A stretch of DNA of 64,000 nt, taken from contig NZ_CP063815.1 of NCBI RefSeq assembly GCF_015277895.1, forward strand, positions 992,001 to 1,056,000, in the 5' to 3' direction. The position numbers and the translations under genes were made by a program. Shown one piece after another: positions 55,240 through 63,375 of this stretch. Positions within the stretch are counted from its first letter, which is position 1; every line of letters starts with the position of its first letter. The notes below the pieces were generated by a model. It worked only from the letters and a program-made list of their open reading frames with translations. It was not told the DNA's origin and did not search any database. The stretch is from Microbacterium abyssi. GTDB lineage: Bacteria > Actinomycetota > Actinomycetes > Actinomycetales > Microbacteriaceae.

Positions 55240-56252
55240 GCAGTGGCTCCCGCACGATGCCGGCCGTCATCAAGACGGGCGACGGCGCCTCGGGCATCGA
55301 GATCGGCACCGTGACGGTCCCCGTGCCGGACGCGGGGCAGGCCGTCATCGATGTGCTCGCCACAGGCATCTGCGGCACCGACGTGCACATCGCGCGCGAC
55401 GAGTACGCGCACGAGCGCCCTGTCGTGATGGGACACGAGGTGCTCGGCACGTTGTCATCGGTCGGCTCCGCGGGCGACGCGGCCTGGCTCGACGCGACGG
55501 TCGCCGTCGAGACCTACTTCTCCGCGTGCGAGACCTGCGATCAGTGCCGCGCCGGCCGCCGCAATCTGTGCGCCGAGCGGCGATCGATCGGATCGTTCCG
55601 CAACGGTGGATTCGCGACGCGGATGCTGGTCCCGGTGAGCAACCTGCACCGGATGCCGGCGACACCGGGCGCGCTGGACGGCGTGCTCAGCGAACCCCTG
55701 GCATGCGTCACGCACTGTCTGCTCGACCCGCCGATCGTGCAGCCGGGAGACCGTGTGCTCGTCACCGGTCCGGGCGCCATGGGTCAGCTGGCGGCCCAGG
55801 TCGCCAAGGCCTCAGGCGGACTCGTCACCCTCGCAGGGCTCGCTGCGGACGCATCGCGGCTCGAGGTCGCGGCGGAGCTCGGCATCCGCACTCTCACGAC
55901 GCCGCCGGAGGAGGACGCATACGACGTCGTGATCGAGTGCTCGGGCTCGGCGCCGGGCGCCGCGTCGGCCCTGCGGGCGGCCAGGCGCGGAGGGCGCTAC
56001 GTCCAGGTCGGCATCTTCGGCCGGGACGTCACCGTGCCCCTCGACCTCGTGCTCTACAAAGAGCTGGCTGTGACCAGCGGGTTCGCGTCGACGCCGACGT
56101 CATGGCGCGCCGCGATGCGTCTCATCGAGTCCGGGGACGTCGTCCTGACGCCGCTCATCACGAAGCAGGTGCCGCTGGACGGCTTCTTCGATGCGTTGGA
56201 TGCCGCGATCCGCGGCGAGGGGCTGAAGACGGTCGTCGTCCCCGGTCTCTGA
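55236..56252 (+). CDS. Zinc-dependent alcohol/polyol dehydrogenase (threonine-dehydrogenase-like MDR)
   Basis: 338 residues. Catalytic zinc ligands C46 and H67-E68 (GHE) and four structural cysteines C98, C101, C104 and C112 are all present; VLVTGPGAMGQLAAQVAK is the NAD loop. It resembles galactitol, sorbitol and L-threonine dehydrogenases. In this operon it may oxidise a sugar alcohol or sugar feeding galactonate. The N-terminus has ATG 55236 overlapping the aldolase stop; ATG at 55257 (MPAV) is an in-frame option. Confidence 0.85.
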   Translation: MSSGSRTMPAVIKTGDGASGIEIGTVTVPVPDAGQAVIDVLATGICGTDVHIARDEYAHERPVVMGHEVLGTLSSVGSAGDAAWLDATVAVETYFSACETCDQCRAGRRNLCAERRSIGSFRNGGFATRMLVPVSNLHRMPATPGALDGVLSEPLACVTHCLLDPPIVQPGDRVLVTGPGAMGQLAAQVAKASGGLVTLAGLAADASRLEVAAELGIRTLTTPPEEDAYDVVIECSGSAPGAASALRAARRGGRYVQVGIFGRDVTVPLDLVLYKELAVTSGFASTPTSWRAAMRLIESGDVVLTPLITKQVPLDGFFDALDAAIRGEGLKTVVVPGL

Positions 56253-56307
56253 CGTCGCCGTCCGCGAGGGGTTCCCGATGTCGGATGCGTCCTCTAACGT
56301 TCTGCGC

Positions 56308-57561
56308 ATGACAGATGACATCGTCACGGCCCGTCCATCGAATGCTGCGGAGGTCGCCGACCTCGTGCGCCGCGCACAGCATGATTCCCTCCCGATCACC
56401 ATCGTCGCAGGAGGGCACGGTCCCTGGTCGCACGCCCCAGCGCCCGGCATGCGGATCGAACTCGCCGACCTCTCCGACGTCGAGATCGAAGGCCTGGCCC
56501 TCGACGGCGAAGACGCCGTCGTGCACATCGGCGGCGGCGCGGTGTGGGGTGATGTCGCTGCGAAGCTCGGCGCCGACGGGCTCGCGATCAGCTCCGGTGA
56601 CACGGCATCCGTCGGCGTCGGCGGGCTGACTCTCGGCGGCGGCATCGGACTGATGGTGCGCGCGTGGGGTCTCGCCGCCGACCAGCTGGTCGGCGCGCAG
56701 GTCGTCACAGCCTCCGGCGGCATCGTCGAGACCTCGGCTGACGAGAACCCCGACCTGTTCTGGGCGCTGCGCGGCGGGGGCGGGAACTTCGGCATCGTGA
56801 CGCGATTCGACTTCCTGGCGCACCCGGTCACCGGCATCGCGTACGGCGAGTATGTGATCACGGGCGACGCCGGCCGGGTGATCCGCGCCGCGCGCGACGT
56901 GATGCGTGACGCGCCGCGCGAGTTGACCATGACGTACATGGATGTGCCGCCGATGGATCCCAGCGCCCCGGCGGGTGCGCGGATCAGCGCCGTGTGGGCG
57001 GGTGACGACGTCGAGCGGTTCCGGCAGGTGATGGCGCCCGTGGCCGACCTCGACGGCGTCGACGCCGAGTACACGACGCCCGCCTACCGCGACATCCTCC
57101 TCGAGATGCCCGAACCCGTGGAGGGCGCCGAGCTGCCGCCGTGCTTCATCGGGGGCAACGGGCTGTTCACTCGACTTGACGACGAACTCATCGACCGGCT
57201 CGTGGCGTTCCGCGCCGCATACCCGGCGTCGGTCGTGTTCCTCCGCTCGCTCGGCGGCGCGTTCGGCGAGGTGCCGCAGGCGAGTACGGCGTTCCCCGCG
57301 CGCACCGCGACGTGGTTCGTCATGGCCGGAGCGTTCGACATCCCCGGCGTGGTCGACGACGATGCCCGTGCGGCGATCCGCGCGGACTGGGAGCGCATAG
57401 AGGCAGGACGGCTCGCCGAGTACGGCAACTTCGCGGACACCGAGCGCCCGGATGCCGTGCCCGGTATGTTCACCCCCGAGGCGCACGAGCGCCTTCGCGC
57501 GGTCAAGGCGCAGTGGGATCCGCAGAACGTGTTCCGCCGCAACCACAACATCCCCGTCTGA
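56308..57561 (+). CDS. FAD-linked oxidase, BBE/VAO-type (monocovalent flavin predicted)
   Basis: 417 residues. PCMH-type FAD domain: GGHG with H37 as 8-alpha-histidyl site; SVGVGGLTLGGGIG is the second FAD loop. The Cys that makes the second covalent link in bicovalent members is Thr99 here, so one link is expected. A C-terminal BBE strand NVFRRNHNIPV closes. It oxidises sugars, alcohols or aromatic alkaloids with O2. TAACGT (56295-56300) is 7 nt before ATG 56308; ATG 56278 would place the start upstream of it. It follows the dehydrogenase by 55 bp and has its own promoter. Confidence 0.83.
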   Translation: MTDDIVTARPSNAAEVADLVRRAQHDSLPITIVAGGHGPWSHAPAPGMRIELADLSDVEIEGLALDGEDAVVHIGGGAVWGDVAAKLGADGLAISSGDTASVGVGGLTLGGGIGLMVRAWGLAADQLVGAQVVTASGGIVETSADENPDLFWALRGGGGNFGIVTRFDFLAHPVTGIAYGEYVITGDAGRVIRAARDVMRDAPRELTMTYMDVPPMDPSAPAGARISAVWAGDDVERFRQVMAPVADLDGVDAEYTTPAYRDILLEMPEPVEGAELPPCFIGGNGLFTRLDDELIDRLVAFRAAYPASVVFLRSLGGAFGEVPQASTAFPARTATWFVMAGAFDIPGVVDDDARAAIRADWERIEAGRLAEYGNFADTERPDAVPGMFTPEAHERLRAVKAQWDPQNVFRRNHNIPV

Positions 57562-57564
57562 CGC

Positions 57565-57601
57565 GTGAGGGCCGGGAACCTCCACGGTTCCCGGCCCTCA
57601 C
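57565..57601. terminator. 15-bp perfect terminator between convergent oxidase and gnd
   Basis: GTGAGGGCCGGGAAC (57565-57579) and GTTCCCGGCCCTCAC (57587-57601) are exact inverted repeats with a 7-nt loop. It lies between the oxidase stop and the gnd stop and can serve both strands. Confidence 0.8.
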
Positions 57602-57615
57602 GGCGATCAGCGCGA

Positions 57616-59064
57616 TCAGTGCGTGTCGACGGCTGCGATCTCGGTGCGGTCGCCTGACCACTGGGTGTGGAAGGTGCCGTCCTTGTCGATGCGCTTGTAG
57701 GTGTGCGCTCCGAAGAAGTCGCGCTGTCCCTGCACGAGGGCTGCGGGGAGGCGGTCGGCGCGGATGCCGTCGTAGTAGGAGAGCGATGACGAGAAGGCGG
57801 GGGCGGGGATGCCGGCGGTCGCGGCGGCGATGACGACGCGGCGCCAGGACGCCTGGGCACGGGTGATCGCCTCGGCGAAGTACGGTGCGGTCATCAGCAC
57901 CGGAAGCTCCGGGGTCTCGTCGTACGCGTCGGCGATGCGGTTGAGGAACTGGGCGCGAATGATGCAGCCGCCGCGCCAGATCTTCGAGATCGCGCCGAGA
58001 TCGATGTTCCATTCGTATTCGGCAGCACCGGCGCGGATCTCGTCGAAGCCCTGGGAGTAGGCGACGATCTTCGAGGCGTACAGGGCCAGGCGGACGTCCT
58101 CGATGAATGCGTCGACATCGGTGACCGTGAAAACGTCGTCGGGGCCGGGCAGGTTCACGGCGACGGCGCGCTGCTCGGGGTGCGAGGACAGCGAGCGGGC
58201 GAAGGTGGCCTCGGCGATGCCGGAGACCGGCACGCCCAGAGACAGCGCCGTCTGCACGGTCCACGCGCCGGTGCCCTTGGCTCCGGCCTGGTCGAGGATC
58301 ACGTCGACGAGCGGCTTGCCGGTCTCGGCATCCACCTGACGGAGCACCTCGGCGGTGATCTCGATCAGGTACGACTCGAGCTCGCCCTTGTTCCACTCGG
58401 CGAAGATCTCGGCGATCTCGGCCGGGGACTTTCCGGTGCCTCGGCGGATGAGGTCGTAGGCCTCGGCGATCAGCTGCATGTCGGCGTACTCGATGCCGTT
58501 GTGCACCATCTTGACGAAGTGTCCGGCGCCGTCGTGGCCGACGTGCGTGACGCACGGCTCGCCCTCGGCGACCGCGGCGATCGAGCGCAGGATCGGACCG
58601 AGCGTGACCCACGACTCGTCCGAACCGCCGGGCATGATCGAAGGGCCGAGCAGCGCGCCCTCCTCGCCGCCGGAGATGCCGGCGCCGACGAAGTTGATGC
58701 CCGTCTCGCGAACGGCCTTCTCGCGACGGATCGTGTCGGGGAAGTACGCGTTGCCCCCGTCGACGATGATGTCGCCCGGCTCGAACACCTCCACAAGCGC
58801 GTCGATCACCGCGTCGGTGGGACGACCGGCCTTGACCATGATGATCGCGGTGCGCGGCTTCTGCAGCGACGCGGCGAACTCCTCATAGGTCGACGCAGGG
58901 AGGAACTCCGCTTCGGGGTGCTCATCGAGCAGCGTCTGGGTCTTCTCGTAGCTCCGGTTGAAGATCGCCACCGTGTTGCCCTCGCGGCTGGCGAGGTTGC
59001 GGGCGAGATTCGAACCCATGACAGCGAGTCCGACGACTCCGATGTTCGCTGATGCTTCGGGCAC
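57616..59064 (-). CDS. gnd: 6-phosphogluconate dehydrogenase (decarboxylating, NADP)
   Basis: 482 residues, the long GndA form. NADP loop GVVGLAVMGSNLARN at the start; catalytic K about 184 in GHFVKMVHNGIEY; GGCIIRAQFLNRI near the end. It oxidises 6-phosphogluconate to ribulose 5-phosphate in the pentose phosphate pathway. GTG start chosen because GAGGAG lies 6 nt upstream and the Rossmann motif follows at once; the reading frame extends upstream without a better start. Confidence 0.95.
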   Translation of the reverse strand: MPEASANIGVVGLAVMGSNLARNLASREGNTVAIFNRSYEKTQTLLDEHPEAEFLPASTYEEFAASLQKPRTAIIMVKAGRPTDAVIDALVEVFEPGDIIVDGGNAYFPDTIRREKAVRETGINFVGAGISGGEEGALLGPSIMPGGSDESWVTLGPILRSIAAVAEGEPCVTHVGHDGAGHFVKMVHNGIEYADMQLIAEAYDLIRRGTGKSPAEIAEIFAEWNKGELESYLIEITAEVLRQVDAETGKPLVDVILDQAGAKGTGAWTVQTALSLGVPVSGIAEATFARSLSSHPEQRAVAVNLPGPDDVFTVTDVDAFIEDVRLALYASKIVAYSQGFDEIRAGAAEYEWNIDLGAISKIWRGGCIIRAQFLNRIADAYDETPELPVLMTAPYFAEAITRAQASWRRVVIAAATAGIPAPAFSSSLSYYDGIRADRLPAALVQGQRDFFGAHTYKRIDKDGTFHTQWSGDRTEIAAVDTH

Positions 59065-59168
59065 AGACAGCTCCTCGATCGTGAAGTGGGGGAAGGTCTT
59101 CAGGGTATCGCTGTGAGCGGCGCCGGCATGCACCGAGGCAACCGGATGCCGGAAATTGCCGCTGGCGG

Positions 59169-59294
59169 TCAGTCCTTGCGATACCCCGTGCGTCCCATGG
59201 CGAAGAGAGCGCCGACGGTGAAGATGGTGGCGCACACGGCCATGGCGCCGATCAGCCAGAGGATGGCGTGCGAGAGGAAAGCACCGTCGATCAT
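59169..59294 (-). CDS. Small single-helix membrane protein, 41 residues
   Basis: MIDGAFLSHAILWLIG opens a hydrophobic helix that runs to about residue 33, followed by a basic tail GRTGYRKD. A ribosome site GGAG lies 6 nt before the ATG and the codon use is like that of neighbours. It is too short for ordinary ORF calling. The basic tail suggests the C-terminus is cytosolic. It is in the same direction as gnd, 104 bp upstream. No function is known to me. Confidence 0.65.
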   Translation of the reverse strand: MIDGAFLSHAILWLIGAMAVCATIFTVGALFAMGRTGYRKD

Positions 59295-59353
59295 GCCGGA
59301 CTCCGATTTCTGCGGGGGACGAGGACTGTGTTTCAGCCTATCTGGTCATCGGG

Positions 59354-59515
59354 TACGATAGAGGAGTTCCTCGGCGAGGGATGCTTCGCGTGCGCGGCAT
59401 CCGTGATCGACGCGGCGAATACAGCCTCGTGGCTTTTTCGCACGTCTGCGTCGGGAAGCCGATCACAAGACCACCACGCGGCGAGCAGTTCGCCGCGTGC
59501 CCCGAAGGAGAATCA
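59354..59515 (+). promoter_or_regulatory. Promoter and about 150-nt structured leader of rplY
   Basis: TACGAT (59354-59359) is a likely -10 box. The leader contains GGATGC/GCATCC (59379-59402) and, next to the ribosome site, a perfect 10-bp hairpin: CACGCGGCGA (59475-59484) and TCGCCGCGTG (59490-59499) with a 5-nt loop. GAAGGAG follows 4 nt later. Together with the small ORF on the other strand this fills the gap between gnd and rplY. Confidence 0.5.
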
Positions 59516-60145
59516 ATGTCTGAGGACACCAAGGTCCACGCCGAGGTCCGCGACCAGTTCGGCAAGGGCTTCGCCCGCCGTCTGCGCGCCGCCGGCAAGA
59601 TCCCCGCCGTCATCTACGGCCACGGCACCGAGCCCGTGCATGTCGCGCTGCCCGGCCACCAGGTCTCGCTCATCATCCGCCGTGCCAACGCGCTGCTCGA
59701 GCTCGACATCGACGGCAAGGACCAGCTCGCTCTGGTCAAGGACGTCCAGAAGGACCCGGTGCGCCAGATCATCGAGCACATCGACCTCCTCGTCGTGAAG
59801 AAGGGTGAGAAGATCCAGGTCGACGTTCCCGTCATCGTCACGGGCGAGCCGTTCGCCGGCACCGTCGCCAACCTCGACGCGACGTCGATCACCGTCGAGG
59901 TCGAGGCCACGCACATCCCGGAGCACGTCGAGGTCTCCGTCGAGGGTCTGGAAGAGGGCCAGCACATCACGGCCGCCGACGTGAAGCTGCCCAAGGGTGC
60001 AACGCTTCTCGCCGACCCCGAGACGCTCGTCGTCGCGATCTACGTGCCGACCGAAGAGGCCGCTGCCGAGCCCGAGGAGGGCGCTGAGGCTGCTGAGGGC
60101 GAGGCTGCCGCAGAGGCTCCCGCCGAAGAGGCCGCTGCAGAGTAA
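59516..60145 (+). CDS. rplY: 50S ribosomal protein L25 (general stress protein Ctc form)
   Basis: 209 residues. The 5S-rRNA-binding domain (KVHAEVRDQFGKGFARRLRAAGKIPAVIYGHG, about residues 6-37) and the C-terminal TL5/Ctc domain are both present, ending in an Ala/Glu-rich tail (about 180-209) common in actinobacteria. It binds 5S rRNA in the large subunit. It precedes pth as in Mycobacterium. A hairpin terminator lies between the two. Confidence 0.95.
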   Translation: MSEDTKVHAEVRDQFGKGFARRLRAAGKIPAVIYGHGTEPVHVALPGHQVSLIIRRANALLELDIDGKDQLALVKDVQKDPVRQIIEHIDLLVVKKGEKIQVDVPVIVTGEPFAGTVANLDATSITVEVEATHIPEHVEVSVEGLEEGQHITAADVKLPKGATLLADPETLVVAIYVPTEEAAAEPEEGAEAAEGEAAAEAPAEEAAAE

Positions 60146-60160
60146 TCACCTGCTTTCTGC

Positions 60161-60191
60161 AGAGGGGACGCGAGCACATCGCGTCCCCTCT
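60161..60191 (+). terminator. 13-bp hairpin between rplY and pth
   Basis: AGAGGGGACGCGA (60161-60173) pairs exactly with TCGCGTCCCCTCT (60179-60191), 5-nt loop. TGTCGTATCCT follows, in which TATCCT may be part of a separate pth promoter. Confidence 0.75.
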
Positions 60192-60237
60192 GTCGTATCC
60201 TGACCTGTCGTAACGGACGTCGAGAGATGAGAGACGC

Positions 60238-60819
60238 ATGGCCGACACCTGGCTGATCGTGGGGCTGGGCAATCCCGGTCCACGGTACGAGACGACCCGT
60301 CACAATGTCGGCCAGATGGTCGTCGACGAGCTCGCCGGGCGTCGTAATGAGAGCTTTCGTGACCACAAGGGCGGCGCGCGCGTCGTGGAGACCTGGTTGC
60401 GGCCCGGTGCGGACAAGATGGTCCTCGCCAAGCCCAACTCGTACATGAACGTCTCCGGCACCCCGGTGGCGGCCCTGGCGCGCTTCTATTCCGTGCCACC
60501 GGAGCGCACCGTGATCATCCACGACGAGCTGGACATCCCGTTCGACGTGCTCAAGCTCAAGACCGGCGGCGGTCACGGCGGCCACAACGGTGTGCGCGAC
60601 GTGGCCCGTGCGATCGGCACCGCCGACTTCCCGCGTGTGCGCGTCGGCATCGGGCGCCCTCCTGGGCGGCAGGATCCCGCAGATTGGGTGCTCTCACCGT
60701 TCGGCAAGGCCGAGCGGGAGTCCCTGCCGATCCTGGTGTCGGACGCCGCGGATGCCGTCGAGCTTCTCGTCGCCGAGGGGCTGCTCGCCGCTCAGCAGAA
60801 GCATCACGCGCCGCGCTGA
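60238..60819 (+). CDS. pth: Peptidyl-tRNA hydrolase
   Basis: 193 residues, normal length. [18 protein letters not shown] holds N12 and the catalytic H22; [16 protein letters not shown] and GGGHGGHNG follow. It frees tRNA from peptidyl-tRNA dropped by ribosomes. It starts 92 bp after rplY with a terminator between, so it probably has its own promoter near TAACGG upstream. Confidence 0.96.
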   Translation: MADTWLIVGLGNPGPRYETTRHNVGQMVVDELAGRRNESFRDHKGGARVVETWLRPGADKMVLAKPNSYMNVSGTPVAALARFYSVPPERTVIIHDELDIPFDVLKLKTGGGHGGHNGVRDVARAIGTADFPRVRVGIGRPPGRQDPADWVLSPFGKAERESLPILVSDAADAVELLVAEGLLAAQQKHHAPR

Positions 60820-60848
60820 ACGACGCCGAGCGAGGGACCCGAGTCGAA

Positions 60849-61397
60849 TCAGGCGCCGTACAACGACACGGCGCCTGTGCCGGCGCCGACCCCGAGCGCG
60901 ATTCCGAGCACGACGAAGAAGATCACCGGGCCGAGCGCGGCCAGGATGAGGCCGATGATCCCCCACACCCGTCCTCGGCGCTTCGCGATGGCGACGATGC
61001 CGAGCACGATCGCGACGATGCCCGTGAGGGTCCCCACCCAGAAGCCGATCTCACCCAGCAGCACCTGGTCGCGGACGGGGGAGAGGAATGACAGGTCTGA
61101 CGTCGCCGCATCGACGTCGGTGGCGACAGAGGGCAGCCGGAACCCGATCTCGTAGCCGGCGATACCCGCGATGATCGGTGCGACCGCGACGGCGACGAGT
61201 GAGAGGACGAACGAGAGCACCCCGAGCGTCGCGGGCCTCGGTGCGGGGACGTCAACCGGTGCCTGATAGGCGCCCTGCGGCGTGCTGTAGCCGCCCACCG
61301 GTGCCGTGTACGAGCCCGGCGGTGTCTGGTAGGAGGGTGCGGGCGGAACCGGCGCCGATCCGTACGGCGAGGGCGGCGGAAGCTGCGGATCTGTCAC
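60849..61397 (-). CDS. Small membrane protein with proline-rich N-terminus (DUF4190-like)
   Basis: 182 residues. About 55 N-terminal residues are Pro/Tyr/Gly repeats (PYGSAPVPPAPSYQTPPGSY), then a helix, an extracellular loop of about 45 residues, and two more helices with a short basic linker AKRRGRVWG. The cytosolic tail and helix hairpin are seen in many actinobacterial proteins of unknown role. The GTG start is 6 nt after TAGGAT (61404-61409, minus strand). Confidence 0.75.
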   Translation of the reverse strand: MTDPQLPPPSPYGSAPVPPAPSYQTPPGSYTAPVGGYSTPQGAYQAPVDVPAPRPATLGVLSFVLSLVAVAVAPIIAGIAGYEIGFRLPSVATDVDAATSDLSFLSPVRDQVLLGEIGFWVGTLTGIVAIVLGIVAIAKRRGRVWGIIGLILAALGPVIFFVVLGIALGVGAGTGAVSLYGA

Positions 61398-61428
61398 GCA
61401 ACCATCCTATGGCGCGTGATGGATGCTC

Positions 61429-62433
61429 TCAGACGCGGCGGAGCAGCCCCACCTTGGCGTAGACGGCAGCGAGCGTCGCGTCGGCGACCGCGTCGGCCCG
61501 CTCGGCGTTCGCCGCGAGGATGCGGTCGAGCTCGGCCGGGTCATCGAGCAGCTCCAGGGCGCGGCCGCGCACCGGCTCGAACTCGGAGACGACGACCTCT
61601 GCGAGGCCCTTCTTGAAGTCGCCGTAGCCGCGGCCGGCGTACTCATCCTCGATGGCGGCGACCTGGCGGCCTGTGAGGGCGGCGTAGATCGTGAGGAGGT
61701 TCGAGACACCGGGTTTGTTCTCCCGGTCGAAGCGCACCGACCCCTCGTTGTCCGTCACGGCCCGCATGATCTTCTTCGCCGACTTCGACGGCTCATCCAG
61801 CATCCACAGCACACCCGCGTCGCTCTCGGCCGACTTCGACATCTTCGCCGTCGGGTTCTGCAGATCGTAGATGCGCGCGGTCTCCTTCTGGATGACCGGC
61901 ATCGGCACGACGAAGGTCTCTCCGAAACGTGAGTTGAATCGCTCGGCGAGGTCGCGGGTGAGCTCGACGTGCTGCTTCTGATCGTCGCCGACCGGAACGA
62001 CGTCGGTCTGATACAGCAGGATGTCGGCGGCCATCAGCACCGGGTAGGTGAACAGCCCGACGCTGGTGGCGTCCTGACCATACCGGGACGACTTGTCCTT
62101 GAACTGGGTCATGCGCCCGGCCTCGCCGAAGCCGGTGATGGTCGAGAGGATCCAGGCGAGCTCGGCGTGCGCGCGTACGTGCGACTGCACGTACAGCGTG
62201 GACTTGGACGGCTCGATGCCGGCGGCGATGTACTGCGCTGCGGTGCGGCGGGTCTTCTCGCGCAGCTCGGCGGGATCGTTCGGCTGCGTCAGCGCGTGCA
62301 GGTCCACGACCGAGAAGTACGCGTCGTACGAGCCCTGCAGATCACGCCACTGCAGGAGTGCGCCGATGTAGTTGCCGATCTGAAGCGAGTCGGCGGATGG
62401 CTGCATTCCTGAGTAAAGGCGAGGCTTGGTCAC
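61429..62433 (-). CDS. trpS: Tryptophanyl-tRNA synthetase
   Basis: 334 residues. [15 protein letters not shown] is the HIGH-equivalent motif and [10 protein letters not shown] the KMSKS loop; [19 protein letters not shown] recognises ATP and Trp. It charges tRNA-Trp. The GTG start is 6 nt behind TAGGAT (62440-62445, minus strand). It lies 93 bp downstream of xth on the same strand. Confidence 0.95.
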   Translation of the reverse strand: MTKPRLYSGMQPSADSLQIGNYIGALLQWRDLQGSYDAYFSVVDLHALTQPNDPAELREKTRRTAAQYIAAGIEPSKSTLYVQSHVRAHAELAWILSTITGFGEAGRMTQFKDKSSRYGQDATSVGLFTYPVLMAADILLYQTDVVPVGDDQKQHVELTRDLAERFNSRFGETFVVPMPVIQKETARIYDLQNPTAKMSKSAESDAGVLWMLDEPSKSAKKIMRAVTDNEGSVRFDRENKPGVSNLLTIYAALTGRQVAAIEDEYAGRGYGDFKKGLAEVVVSEFEPVRGRALELLDDPAELDRILAANAERADAVADATLAAVYAKVGLLRRV

Positions 62434-62526
62434 GTCTCAATCCTACGGGGACGTTCGAGCCTCAGAGGGGCCACGCGCCCGGAGGCTCCGGGCGGCGCGA
62501 AGCGATGGCTGGAGTGGGCGTGGGGA

Positions 62527-63366
62527 TCAATACGAGTAATCGACGATCACCGGAGCGTGGTCGCTCCAGCGGGTGTCGTACGTGGCGGCTCTCGCGACCC
62601 GGTAATCCAGCACGCGCGCCGCCAGAACCGGAGTGGCCAGGTGATAGTCGATCCGCCAACCGGAGTCGTTGTCGAACGCCTGTCCGCGCATCGACCACCA
62701 CGTGTACGGGCCGTCGATCTCGCCGTGGAACCGGCGGCCGACATCGACCCACCCCAGTCCGGTGCCGACCGTGCCGTCCACGCCGGTCACCTCGGCGCCG
62801 GCATCCCCGAGGAAACGATCGAAGTACGCCCGCTCGCGGGGGAGGAACCCTGCCTTCTTGCGGTTGCCCCGCCAGTTCTTGATGTCGAGCTCGCGATGGC
62901 CGACGTTGAGGTCACCGGTGACGAGGGCGAGCGCATCGTCCTGTCCCAGCTCCGTGAGCCGGATGCCGAACGCGTCGAGGAACTTCCACTTCTCGTCCTG
63001 CTTGGGGGTGTCGGCCTCACCGCTGTGCACGTAGGCGCTCACCACGGTGAGCGGGCGATCTCCGATCAGGAAGTCGCCCTCGACCCATCGCCCCTTCGAG
63101 TCGAAGTCGTCGGCCCCGAAAGCGGTGCGGGACGCGAGCGCGGGCGTGCGGCTCGCGATGGCGACGCCCGCGCGTCCCTTGGCGGTCGCCTCGTCGTGAA
63201 CGATCGACCAGCCGGGCAGGGCCGCCTCGAGATGCTCGTCCTGCCCGCGAACCTCCTGCAGCGTCAGGATGTCGATGTCGGCTGCGTCGAGCCATCCGCT
63301 CATCCCGTTGCGGGCCGCCGCCCTGATCCCGTTGACATTGACCGAGGCGATACGCAGGTGAGGCAT
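62527..63366 (-). CDS. xth: Exodeoxyribonuclease III / AP endonuclease
   Basis: 279 residues. Metal and catalytic residues are seen in LQEVRGQD (E38), TGDLNVG, RIDYHLA and SDHAPV. It cuts abasic sites and trims 3' ends in base excision repair. TAGGCT (63373-63378, minus strand) is 6 nt before the ATG, and its TAG is the stop codon of the upstream YihY gene. Confidence 0.94.
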   Translation of the reverse strand: MPHLRIASVNVNGIRAAARNGMSGWLDAADIDILTLQEVRGQDEHLEAALPGWSIVHDEATAKGRAGVAIASRTPALASRTAFGADDFDSKGRWVEGDFLIGDRPLTVVSAYVHSGEADTPKQDEKWKFLDAFGIRLTELGQDDALALVTGDLNVGHRELDIKNWRGNRKKAGFLPRERAYFDRFLGDAGAEVTGVDGTVGTGLGWVDVGRRFHGEIDGPYTWWSMRGQAFDNDSGWRIDYHLATPVLAARVLDYRVARAATYDTRWSDHAPVIVDYSY

Positions 63367-63375
63367 GTCTCCAGC

